Positions 8,887-16,812 of a stretch of 32,574 nt of DNA are shown piece after piece. This DNA comes from Sulfurimonadaceae bacterium (GTDB lineage: Bacteria; Campylobacterota; Campylobacteria; Campylobacterales; Sulfurimonadaceae). Below the pieces are notes generated by a model that had not been told where the DNA came from, did no database searches, and was given only the letters and a program-made list of their open reading frames with translations. Position 1 is the first letter of the stretch; each line of letters begins with the position of its first letter. The DNA lies in assembly GCA_016744575.1 (NCBI GenBank), contig JADGEC010000028.1, positions 1-32,574 on the forward strand, given 5' to 3'. The position numbers were made by a program, and so were the translations under genes.

Positions 8887-9723
8887 CTACCTCATAAACT
8901 CGATGATATCCTGCTCATAATCAGGATGTAGATGTATGGTATTGTGCCCTACTTCACTAAGCGATTTGAGCTGCAAGCGAGCTTTTGTAAACGCCTTTGC
9001 AAGCTTCAATGTGTTCTCATAGGGAATGATCTCGTCATCTTCTGTCGCGATGATCAATGTCTCAGCCACTATCTCATCAGCTCTTCCAGCCGAATCCAAT
9101 CGCTCCTGTAAGATAAGGTCTATCGGGAAGATGCCATAGCGCTTTTTTCCGATACTTACCGCACTGTCAAAAGGGGTGATAAGGATGAGCTTATCGACAT
9201 GACGTTTCGAGGCCAGATAGGTCGCGACTGCTGAACCGATGCTGCGGCCCATCACCGAGAGTGAGGCATGCTCTTTTGCAAAATGGTCGTAAGCCAGTAG
9301 CGCGTCACTGTACAGTCCCTTCTCATTAGGAGAACCACTACTACCCCCATAACCACGATAGTTGACTAGGTAGAGCGTGTACTCGGGGAAAAGTCCTCTG
9401 AAGACATCGATGTTATAAGCGACGTTCTCCGCATTACCACCGAAATAAAGAAGGGCCCTCTCTTTACCTCTGTTAAGTGTCCAGATCTTGATGCGTTCTT
9501 TACCAGAAACAAGTACGGTGCTAGCCACACCCGGGACATCTACCTCAGGCCTGGGGAAATAGATGATCTGGCGTTGAAACGCAAAGAGTAAAAAAGAGAG
9601 AAACAGATAGATACTCAATGATGTGACTATTATGGTGATCATACTTTTACCACTTTTTGAGAGCTTCATGGGAACATTATGCCTGATATCGACTGTACTC
9701 ATCACGACGACTATCCTGCACAT
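8887..9723 (-). CDS. Membrane-anchored alpha/beta hydrolase
   Basis: Up to 278 residues. A hydrophobic segment at about residues 28-49 (IVTSLSIYLFLSFLLFAF) is a likely N-terminal membrane anchor. An alpha/beta-hydrolase fold follows: YFGGNAEN (oxyanion region), NYRGYGGSSGSP, the nucleophile elbow GRSIGS (Ser161), an acid at TEDDEIIP (Asp229/230) and the catalytic His260 in VGHNTI. The pattern resembles the YqkD/FrsA/ABHD13-like serine hydrolases. The substrate is unknown, and the catalytic domain may face the periplasm. The start is uncertain: ATG at 9723, 9702 (AGGA upstream) or 9669 are all possible. It is divergent from ppsA with about 90 bp between them. Confidence 0.75.
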   Translation of the reverse strand: MCRIVVVMSTVDIRHNVPMKLSKSGKSMITIIVTSLSIYLFLSFLLFAFQRQIIYFPRPEVDVPGVASTVLVSGKERIKIWTLNRGKERALLYFGGNAENVAYNIDVFRGLFPEYTLYLVNYRGYGGSSGSPNEKGLYSDALLAYDHFAKEHASLSVMGRSIGSAVATYLASKRHVDKLILITPFDSAVSIGKKRYGIFPIDLILQERLDSAGRADEIVAETLIIATEDDEIIPYENTLKLAKAFTKARLQLKSLSEVGHNTIHLHPDYEQDIIEFMR

Positions 9724-9811
9724 GATCGACGATCTTCATCTATAGTGAAGAAATCTAAGATTTTCTGGAGTATCATCTAAAGATCACTGCATTGGCAAGA
9801 AGGAGCCCGGG

Positions 9812-12226
9812 ATGTCACTAAGATATATCCGTTTCTATGATGAGATAACCAACGATGATGTTGCCCTGATCGGCGGAAAGAACGCCAGCCTGGGAGAGAT
9901 GTATCAGAACCTTCTACATAAAGGGATCGATGTCCCTTTCGGTTTTGCCACGACCAGCGAAGCCTATTTCTACTTTATGGAAGAGGCTGGACTCACTACA
10001 TCCATCGATGATGTGATAGCTACTTTGGATACGACCGACATGACTCAGCTTGCCGCAGCCGGAGAACGCATCAGAGATGCATTTCTTCAAGCCGAGATGC
10101 CAAAAATACTCTCCAAAGAGATAAAAGAGGCCTACTCCCGGCTCAATGCTTTTTACAATACCCAGACACTCGATGTAGCCGTACGCTCCTCTGCGACAGC
10201 AGAGGACCTTCCTGATGCCAGTTTTGCCGGACAGCAGGAGACCTTTTTGAACATCTCCGGTGAAGAGAGGGTCATAGAGCATATCCAACGCTGCTATGCT
10301 TCACTCTTTACCGACCGTGCCATCAGCTACCGCCACTCACATGGGTTCGAGCATGCCCAAGTCGCCTTATGTACCGGAGTCCAGAAGATGGTCCGTAGTG
10401 ACCTTGCATCAAGCGGAGTGATGTTCACCATCGACCCTGACACCGGTTCAGACAGACTCATAGTCATCAATGCCATCTGGGGACTTGGTGAGAACATCGT
10501 CGGGGGTACTACCAACCCCGATGAGTTCAATGTCTTTAAACCGACTCTTAAAGATGGTTTTGCGACCATCTTGAAACATGGACTCGGGAGCAAAGCACTT
10601 ACCATGACCTATGACCCCGACGACCTTTCGCAGATCATCAACACCGACACTGCACTTAAGCAGCAGCAGCACTACTCTATCTCCGACGATGATGTCACTA
10701 GCCTTGCACGCTACGGCGTAGTGATCGAAGAGCACTATAGTAAACGTGCAGGCCATACGACTCCGATGGATATAGAGTGGGCAAAAGATGGCATAGATGG
10801 AAAGATCTACATAGTCCAGGCAAGGCCTGAGACTGTCCACAGTAAAAAGGTACAGGGGCGTTCACTCGTACTCAAAGACCATGTACTTGAAACAGGGCAG
10901 GAGAAGAAGGTACTGCTTACCGGGACCGCTGTAGGCGAGAAGATCGCTACAGGAGTCGTCCAGCTTATTCGTGACAAGGCTGAGTTCAAAGCATTTCAAA
11001 GCGGCAATATTCTCGTAACGGACAATACAGACCCAGACTGGGAGCCAGTCATGAAAAAAGCGGCCGCTGTCGTCACGAACCGGGGAGGACGCACCTGTCA
11101 TGCGGCCATCGTGACCAGAGAGATAGGTATACCTGCCATTGTCGGAAGTACCACTGCCACTGATATACTTACTGACGGTATGGCTGTGACAGTCAGCTGT
11201 GCAGAGGGAAGTACCGGCTTTGTCTACGAAGGTGAACTTCACCACAGTGTCAAGATGATGGACCTCGGAATACTCACGGAACCCAGAACCCACCTTTATA
11301 TGAACGTCGGTGACCCGCAAAAGGCATTTGCTTTTTCAAAGTTCCCCAATCACGGAGTCGGACTCGCACGGATGGAGTTCATCATCAACAGTGCCATCAG
11401 AGCACACCCCAATGCGCTAATAGACCTCTATGAAGGTAAAAAGATCGACGATCAAGAAGCGATCGAACTCCTCACCCAAGAGTACGATGACCCTAAAAGC
11501 TTCTTCATCGACCGACTCTCTGAAGGGGTCGCCACCATCGCCGCTGCGTTCTATCCTAAGCCTGTGATCGTCCGTACCTCTGACTTTAAATCCAATGAGT
11601 ACAGATATATGCTCGGCGGTGAACGCTACGAGCCCGATGAAGAGAACCCGATGATCGGTTACAGAGGAGCAAGCCGTTACTACTCTCCAGGCTATAAAGA
11701 GGCCTTTGAGTGGGAGTGTCAAGCCCTTAAACGTGTCCGAGATGAGATGGGCTTGACAAACATGATAGTCATGATCCCTTTTGTCCGTACACCCCAAGAG
11801 GGAAAGAACGTCATAGAGATCATGGCGTCACAGGGCTTGATACAGGGAGTCAACGGCCTCAAAGTCTATGCCATGTGCGAGATACCGGCCAATGTCATCC
11901 TTGCTGACGAGTTCTTAAAGGTCTTTGACGGCTACAGCATCGGCTCAAACGATCTGACTCAGTTGACACTGGGTGTAGATCGTGACAGCGAACTCATCGC
12001 CCATGTCTTTGATGAACGAAATGAAGCGGTCACACGGATGATAAAGATGGCTATCGATGCCTGTAAAAAAGCAGACAAATACATCGGTATCTGCGGCCAG
12101 GCCCCTTCTGACTACCCTGAGATCACCGAGTTTCTGATCAAAAACGGCATCGACTCCATCTCACTTAACCCTGACTCGATCGTCAAGACCTGGAAACTGG
12201 TAACGGAACTCGAGTCCAAAAGATGA
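9812..12226 (+). CDS. ppsA: Phosphoenolpyruvate synthase
   Basis: An 804-residue enzyme that converts pyruvate and ATP to PEP, AMP and phosphate, the entry step of gluconeogenesis. The N-terminal ATP-binding domain begins with GGKNASLGEM and contains VRSSATAEDLPDASFAGQQE. The swivelling phosphohistidine domain has GGRTCHAAIVTRE with the catalytic His430. The C-terminal TIM-barrel PEP/pyruvate domain has GIGSNDLTQ-like SIGSNDLTQL and CGQAPSD with Cys761. The length (about 800) and these motifs favour PEP synthase over pyruvate phosphate dikinase (about 880). ATG is preceded by AGGAG. The stop overlaps the ATG of an alanine-dehydrogenase remnant (ATGA), so the two once formed an operon. Confidence 0.95.
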   Translation: MSLRYIRFYDEITNDDVALIGGKNASLGEMYQNLLHKGIDVPFGFATTSEAYFYFMEEAGLTTSIDDVIATLDTTDMTQLAAAGERIRDAFLQAEMPKILSKEIKEAYSRLNAFYNTQTLDVAVRSSATAEDLPDASFAGQQETFLNISGEERVIEHIQRCYASLFTDRAISYRHSHGFEHAQVALCTGVQKMVRSDLASSGVMFTIDPDTGSDRLIVINAIWGLGENIVGGTTNPDEFNVFKPTLKDGFATILKHGLGSKALTMTYDPDDLSQIINTDTALKQQQHYSISDDDVTSLARYGVVIEEHYSKRAGHTTPMDIEWAKDGIDGKIYIVQARPETVHSKKVQGRSLVLKDHVLETGQEKKVLLTGTAVGEKIATGVVQLIRDKAEFKAFQSGNILVTDNTDPDWEPVMKKAAAVVTNRGGRTCHAAIVTREIGIPAIVGSTTATDILTDGMAVTVSCAEGSTGFVYEGELHHSVKMMDLGILTEPRTHLYMNVGDPQKAFAFSKFPNHGVGLARMEFIINSAIRAHPNALIDLYEGKKIDDQEAIELLTQEYDDPKSFFIDRLSEGVATIAAAFYPKPVIVRTSDFKSNEYRYMLGGERYEPDEENPMIGYRGASRYYSPGYKEAFEWECQALKRVRDEMGLTNMIVMIPFVRTPQEGKNVIEIMASQGLIQGVNGLKVYAMCEIPANVILADEFLKVFDGYSIGSNDLTQLTLGVDRDSELIAHVFDERNEAVTRMIKMAIDACKKADKYIGICGQAPSDYPEITEFLIKNGIDSISLNPDSIVKTWKLVTELESKR

Positions 12227-12377
12227 CCATCGGTATTCCCAAGGAGGTAAAGACCGACGAGTTTCGCGTCAGTGCCACAGCCTCTGATGTGGCACAGCTC
12301 ATCAAAGATGGTCATAGAGTCCTTGTCCAAAGCGGTGCCGGAGTGGGGAGTGGTCTTAGTGATGCACTCTACTATGA
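12223..12377 (+). pseudogene. ald: Alanine dehydrogenase, N-terminal remnant
   Basis: The first ~51 codons read MTIGIPKEVKTDEFRVS and QSGAGVGSGLSDALY, the typical N-terminus of alanine dehydrogenase (normally ~370 residues; NAD-dependent alanine to pyruvate). Similarity ends at about 12377. The frame then continues with unrelated residues to a stop at 12418-12420, because the following DNA is the antisense of a truncated permease gene. The pyruvate-binding and NAD-binding parts are missing, so the product is not functional. The ATG overlaps the ppsA stop. The preserved sequence suggests a recent loss. Alanine to pyruvate to PEP would have been a sensible pair of steps. Confidence 0.8.
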
Positions 12378-12379
12378 AA

Positions 12380-12553
12380 AGGATACCGGGCACTCAGCTC
12401 GGCATGACTCAAGGCCGTAAAGAGTACAACGACACTGGCAAGCATAAAAGCGGCAGGTACATAGGCCCCAGTTATCGCCGCCATCTTAGCGATGAGTACA
12501 TAGATGCCAGCACCAAAGATATTTCCCAATCCGAAAAAGATCAGCATAGGCAA
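12380..12553 (-). pseudogene. Amino-acid permease (APC family), N-terminal remnant
   Basis: Minus-strand codons encode FFGLGNIFGAGIYVLI, GAYVPAAFML and ALSHAELSARYP. This is the first and second transmembrane region of APC-superfamily amino-acid permeases, which normally have 12 segments and 430-480 residues. Similarity stops at about 12380, where it meets the truncated alanine-dehydrogenase gene head-on. The first in-frame start is TTG (12553) or ATG (12547), with no good ribosome-binding site, so the true original start is unclear. About 85% of the gene is lost. A role in alanine uptake would fit the neighbour but is speculation. Confidence 0.75.
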
Positions 12554-12566
12554 CGTGACATCACGC

Positions 12567-12595
12567 TTGACACAAATTGACTAAAGCACTATAAT
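12567..12595 (+). promoter_or_regulatory. Perfect-consensus sigma70 promoter
   Basis: TTGACA at 12567-12572, exactly 17 bp, then TATAAT at 12590-12595. Both hexamers match the sigma70 consensus at all positions with the optimal spacer. It points to the AMMECR1 gene, whose coding start lies 66-87 bp downstream. A GACAC/GTGTC hairpin lies in the predicted 5' leader around 12628-12643. Such a full match is rare in Campylobacterota, which usually lack a -35 box. Confidence 0.75.
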
Positions 12596-12681
12596 TAAAG
12601 TTGAGTCAGATAGACTAATATCAAAGACACAAACAAGTGTCATAGTAAGAGAAGACTCAAATGATGATCGGGAGTAAAGAG

Positions 12682-13224
12682 ATGGATGATGTACTTTTAG
12701 AAGTGGCAAAAAAAGCCATAGCAGATAAGTTAGATGGTACACAAAGTATTGATAAAGAAGCCTTATTGGCTCAGTATCCACGACTCAGTGATCATCGGGC
12801 GACCTTTGTCACCTTGAACGAGCGTGGCATGCTTCGCGGCTGCATCGGTTCGCTTGTAGCACACCGTAGCCTGCTCGATGATATCATCGCCAATGCAAAA
12901 GCGGCAGCCTTCAGTGATCCACGATTTCCTCCGCTAAGCCGATCAGAACTTGTAAGCATTGACCTGGAGGTCTCGCTTTTAAGTCTCCCGGAGACTCTAG
13001 AGTACAGCTCTGTTGAGGAGTTACGGTCGATAGTAAAGAGCGGAGAGGATGGCATAGTACTGAGACTTAATGGCCGTCAGGCGACCTTTTTACCTCAGGT
13101 ATGGGAACAGCTTCCTAGCTTTGAGCTCTTTTTTGAGCATCTCTGTCAGAAAGCAGGACTTAGCGGTAACTGCCTTCAGAAACATCCGGAGATACAGCGA
13201 TATCATGTAGAGAAGATAAGCTAG
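12682..13224 (+). CDS. amrA: AMMECR1-domain protein (AmmeMemoRadiSam system protein A)
   Basis: About 180 residues with the AMMECR1 hallmark LRGCIGS and the surrounding ATFVTLN and DPRFPPLS motifs, giving almost full-length coverage of the domain. In many bacteria and archaea AMMECR1 proteins are encoded with a Memo-family dioxygenase-like protein and a radical-SAM enzyme. The biochemical role of the A component is not settled. Neither partner is in this window. I prefer the ATG at 12682, which has GGGAG seven bases upstream, over the in-frame ATGs at 12661 and 12664. The gene stands alone, behind a perfect sigma70 promoter, and converges with the GGDEF-EAL gene. Confidence 0.85.
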   Translation: MDDVLLEVAKKAIADKLDGTQSIDKEALLAQYPRLSDHRATFVTLNERGMLRGCIGSLVAHRSLLDDIIANAKAAAFSDPRFPPLSRSELVSIDLEVSLLSLPETLEYSSVEELRSIVKSGEDGIVLRLNGRQATFLPQVWEQLPSFELFFEHLCQKAGLSGNCLQKHPEIQRYHVEKIS

Positions 13225-13256
13225 TACAGCGAAAGAGAAATTAATATTTTATAATA

Positions 13257-15164
13257 TCAATACTTATCTATTGCCAAGAGAGCATTTTCATTCAGGTACT
13301 CTATATACTCCTCTTCTCTTACCGAGTGGGAGAAAAGATAACCCTGATAGAAGAGGCAGCCCTGCTTGATGAGGTAGTCACGTTGGTACTCCTCTTCAAC
13401 ACCTTCGGCGATGACCGCTATACCCAGGGTCCTTCCCATCGCGACGATCGTATCTAACAAGATGGCTTTTCTCCCATCTTTGGGAATCGCATCGACAAAA
13501 CTCTTATCGATCTTGATCGCATCTATTGGTAGACGGTGCAGGTAAGCAAGCGATGAGTACCCTGTCCCAAAATCATCAAGACAGATGTGTACACCCAGCT
13601 CTCTGATCTTCTCAAGTCTTCTGATCATCTCATCACTGTTCTCCATCATCACGCTTTCTGTGATCTCTATCGTAAACTGTTTGGGATCGATATCATTCTC
13701 GTCCAAAGCATCTTTGATGGTCTTAAAGAGATCTCCGTGCTGAAACTGCCTTGTCGAGATGTTGATAGAGAGGTGTACATGTGTGTTCGTCGTCCTGTTT
13801 ATCCTGGCTATGGCTCGACACCCCTCTTCGATTATCCAGGCTCCAAGCCTTAAGATGAAACCGGTATTTTCCGCTAGGGCGATGAACTTATCCGGAAGTA
13901 TCATGCCCATCTGCGGATGATCCCATTTTATAAGGGCTTCAGCCCCTATGATCCTATCGGTGGCAAGTTCCATCTTGGGTTGATAAAAAAGTTTAAACTG
14001 ATGCGTCCGCAGTGCCTGCGCCATATCCTGTTCAAGCCGCATCTCCTCATGAACGATCTGGTTTAGCTCATCTGTAAAGAAACTAAAGTTGTCACGTCCC
14101 AGCTCTTTGGCACGATACATCGCGATATCGGCATTTTTCATCAGTTCGATCATCGTCTTACCATCTTGAGGGTAAAGCGAGATCCCCATACTGGTCGAGA
14201 CCTTCAACTCATAATCATCCATTATCCAGATCTGGCGCATCAACTCCATGATCTTGCCGATAGTCACTGCCAGATAGGCCTCATCGACATTGGTAAGCAC
14301 GATGATGAACTCATCGCCGCCTATGCGTGCAAAGATATCCTCTTCACGTATGTTCGGACTGATACGTGCTACGACCTGCTGCAGAAGTCGGTCACCTACA
14401 TCATGCCCCAACGTATCGTTGATCTGTTTGAAGTGGTCCAGATCTAGAAAGAGCATCGCAAAACTCTTCTCATGGCGTTTGGCACTTGCAAGCAGTGTCT
14501 GTAGCTGTTCATCCAGGTAAAACCTGTTAGATATCCCTGTCAGATCATCATGTTTTGCCAGATGAAAGATCTTCTCCTGCGCTGCATACTGCTTTGTTAT
14601 GTCCCTTGCTATCCCCTCTAAGGCTTCCACCTCTCCTGTGGCACTTAGCAGAGGTAGCTCCGTTATCTCAAGATATCGGACAGAGCCATCTTTATGGTAG
14701 ATACTGAGTTCATAAGGAGGCTGTCGTTCACTCGAGAGTGCTCTCTGCGTATACTCGTACACTTTTGCGTTCATGGGATCATCACTCAGAAAATCGCCAT
14801 AGTATTGCATAAACTCCTCTTTGGTGTAGCCAAGGATATTAGTGATAGAGTCACTCAGATCTGTAAAGACACCTTCTGTGTCATGCACATAAAAGAAGTA
14901 GTGGTTTTGAAGGTTCTCGATCAGTCGATGGAACCTCTCCTCACTTTTGGCAAGTTCTTTTTGCGATTTGCGTTCAAGCTCCTGATAAAGTCCCTGCATC
15001 TCTTTCGATGAGATGGTCAAGGTGTTTTCCAGAAGCAGACGGTCATCATCACCATCACGGTATGTCTGATCGACTAAGCGTAGAAGACGCTTGATCTGTG
15101 CACTAGTGCATTCGACATCACCACAACCGATCTTTTTGATCTGACGTTTAAGAAGTCGGTGCAT
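13257..15164 (-). CDS. PAS-GGDEF-EAL c-di-GMP turnover protein
   Basis: A 635-residue cytoplasmic protein with no membrane segment. A coiled-coil-like N-terminus (to ~95) is followed by a PAS domain (~95-215), then GGDEF (~225-380) and EAL (~390-630). The diguanylate cyclase active site is ARIGGDEF, with a preceding RxxD inhibitory site (REED). The phosphodiesterase side keeps EALIKW, NIS, TES, DDFGTGYS, KIDKSF, AEGVEE and YQGYLFS. Both activities could therefore be functional. ATG at 15164 has GGGAG just upstream; a GTG one codon earlier is the alternative. Its start overlaps the end of the FIST gene by 17 bp, so it is co-translated with that sensor, which probably controls the direction of c-di-GMP turnover. 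Confidence 0.93.
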   Translation of the reverse strand: MHRLLKRQIKKIGCGDVECTSAQIKRLLRLVDQTYRDGDDDRLLLENTLTISSKEMQGLYQELERKSQKELAKSEERFHRLIENLQNHYFFYVHDTEGVFTDLSDSITNILGYTKEEFMQYYGDFLSDDPMNAKVYEYTQRALSSERQPPYELSIYHKDGSVRYLEITELPLLSATGEVEALEGIARDITKQYAAQEKIFHLAKHDDLTGISNRFYLDEQLQTLLASAKRHEKSFAMLFLDLDHFKQINDTLGHDVGDRLLQQVVARISPNIREEDIFARIGGDEFIIVLTNVDEAYLAVTIGKIMELMRQIWIMDDYELKVSTSMGISLYPQDGKTMIELMKNADIAMYRAKELGRDNFSFFTDELNQIVHEEMRLEQDMAQALRTHQFKLFYQPKMELATDRIIGAEALIKWDHPQMGMILPDKFIALAENTGFILRLGAWIIEEGCRAIARINRTTNTHVHLSINISTRQFQHGDLFKTIKDALDENDIDPKQFTIEITESVMMENSDEMIRRLEKIRELGVHICLDDFGTGYSSLAYLHRLPIDAIKIDKSFVDAIPKDGRKAILLDTIVAMGRTLGIAVIAEGVEEEYQRDYLIKQGCLFYQGYLFSHSVREEEYIEYLNENALLAIDKY

Positions 15165-16299
15165 CACTCTCCCATATCACGGTAAGTGTCATCGTCTGAT
15201 TATGCAGATCACATATTCCCGAGGCAAGCGGAGATATCTCACCATAAGAGTAGAAGCCTATCTGTTTTGTCTGAACAGGCAAGACATCCAGCGTGGCTTC
15301 AAGCTCCTCCTCGATACGCTGTTTCAACACTAATCTACGCCCTACACAGCTAATGGCAATACTGACTATCGGCTCGTCGGTATGACCATCGAGTCGTATC
15401 ATCTCAGCCGCATCAGATGCCCCATCTATCAAACGATCATAATTGGCTTTCATCAGCATCACAAAACTTCCCTCAGGCACATCTCCAGCGAAAGTGATGG
15501 ATTGGGTAGCTTCATCGATCGCCAGTATCGTACGGACTTTACTCTCTGCTGCATCTGATGTGGCTTTTAGTTCCAAAGGAAAGAGCAAGCCGGTCGCAGG
15601 AAGCCCATCGGCCTTATCAGCGAGATAACGTTTGTAGATCTCCAGAGCCGGCTGCCCATCAAGTTCATAGAGGATGTTGTCTGTAGCTCTTGTCACTACA
15701 CGCTCGATACCCAGACGGTCCCAGCCCCCTTTGGAACCATGACTGATATGAATAGCATCTCCATAAAAACCGACAGCCGTTATAAATCCCGTAGTCGCCT
15801 TACCATCAATGAGGACCCAGGTCTCTTCAAAACGGTCATCATCCCCGGCAAGTCCTCCTGTGACGATGACATCCTGAGGAAGTACGGAAGCGATACCTCG
15901 TGTCAACTGTGAGCCGTTGACATGCAGACCATCTGATAAAACGAAGATCGCTTTAAGCTCATCATCAAAAAGCTCATTGGCCAAGAGCACACCATCCGCA
16001 TAAGAGTCCACAGTAGAAGCGAGCAGTTCAGCTACAGCGCGAATACGGGTAGTAGCGAAATGCATCACCGAGACGACCAGACTATCTTCTCGGAGTTCAT
16101 CCTGGACGATCTCGCCTGCAGTAGATGCACCGATGATAGTAGATAAGGGAAATGAGGCTTGGAGGTCGGACAAAGGCTTTTCGATCAGTGCTTTTTTAGC
16201 CGTCCCAAAAACCAGGACCACTGTCTTTTCTGAGTCAAGTGAAGGGTCTATCGGTCTGTCCCAATCATCTTTGTAGGTATAAATCTCCGATAACATCAT
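15148..16299 (-). CDS. FIST-domain sensor protein (NosP-like candidate)
   Basis: A 383-residue soluble protein with an N-terminal FIST domain (LVFGTAK, IIGASTAGEI, FVLSDGL, VTGGLAGDD, AVGFYGDAIHISHGSKGGW) and a C-terminal FIST_C domain ending in FYSYGEISP and LHNQTMTLTV. Length and motif order are typical. FIST proteins are sensory input modules encoded next to signalling enzymes. NosP proteins of this family bind haem and sense nitric oxide for partner kinases or c-di-GMP enzymes. The His in HISHGSKGGW is a possible haem ligand, but I cannot confirm haem binding from sequence. ATG at 16299 (or 16296) follows AAAGG. It overlaps and probably regulates the downstream PAS-GGDEF-EAL protein. Confidence 0.85.
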   Translation of the reverse strand: MMLSEIYTYKDDWDRPIDPSLDSEKTVVLVFGTAKKALIEKPLSDLQASFPLSTIIGASTAGEIVQDELREDSLVVSVMHFATTRIRAVAELLASTVDSYADGVLLANELFDDELKAIFVLSDGLHVNGSQLTRGIASVLPQDVIVTGGLAGDDDRFEETWVLIDGKATTGFITAVGFYGDAIHISHGSKGGWDRLGIERVVTRATDNILYELDGQPALEIYKRYLADKADGLPATGLLFPLELKATSDAAESKVRTILAIDEATQSITFAGDVPEGSFVMLMKANYDRLIDGASDAAEMIRLDGHTDEPIVSIAISCVGRRLVLKQRIEEELEATLDVLPVQTKQIGFYSYGEISPLASGICDLHNQTMTLTVIWESDAPTS

Positions 16300-16812
16300 A
16301 CGTGCCTTTCAGCCAAGATCATACAAATAAGGATCACTGACCCCTGTTAAAACGTAGTATAGTACAATCTGAACAGAAATCACCTTATAATGTTAGAATT
16401 GTGTGATATTTCATCATCACTATATCAAAGCTTTTTCCAATAACCACTCCCGGCTAATATTTACAAGTCACATAGTCGATTTTGGCTTTTTAGGATGTGT
16501 ATGTCCTTCATCAAGTAAGACGATGTTCTTGAGTTCAGATGTAGACTATGGTCCGGGGATATACTGTAGATGCCGTACGGGTCAGGAAAGATGGCGGTGG
16601 AGACTAAAAAGTATAATGGTGATCATAGCTTTTTTCTAAGGTTTGAGCATAGAAGCGCATAGATATCTACTCCACCATAAGTCATAATAGAGCTATAAAG
16701 ATGGTGTATGCCGGGCAAGAGATGGTACCAAGAATTGACGCAAGAGTCTAATCATCAGACTCTACCATCCTATCAAGACCGGTAACGCGATCTGTAGGGA
16801 TAACGAAAGTCT
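16300..16812. other. 513-bp gene-free interval with stem-loop
   Basis: This lies between the end of the ligase gene and the start of the FIST gene. A 78-codon plus-strand frame (16403-16639) has no recognisable motif and low-complexity content, so I do not call it. The only clear structure is AGAGTCT, seven bases, AGACTCT at 16743-16763, 50 bp after the ligase stop. It is a plausible terminator for the mutase operon, but without a T-run. TATAATG near 16396 may belong to a promoter on the plus strand with no gene behind it. The interval may be eroded coding DNA. Confidence 0.4.

Noticed and set aside
9812-12226. Pyruvate phosphate dikinase instead of PEP synthase
   Set aside because: The length of 804 residues and the N-terminal sequence fit PEP synthase; dikinases are around 880 residues with different spacing before the phospho-His.
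12272-12580. 102-codon plus-strand frame across the deletion scar
   Set aside because: It is an out-of-frame reading of the alanine-dehydrogenase remnant followed by antisense permease sequence.
16403-16639. 78-codon plus-strand frame in the gene-free interval
   Set aside because: No ribosome-binding site, no motif, and odd composition with many His and Cys at the ends; a chance frame is more likely.
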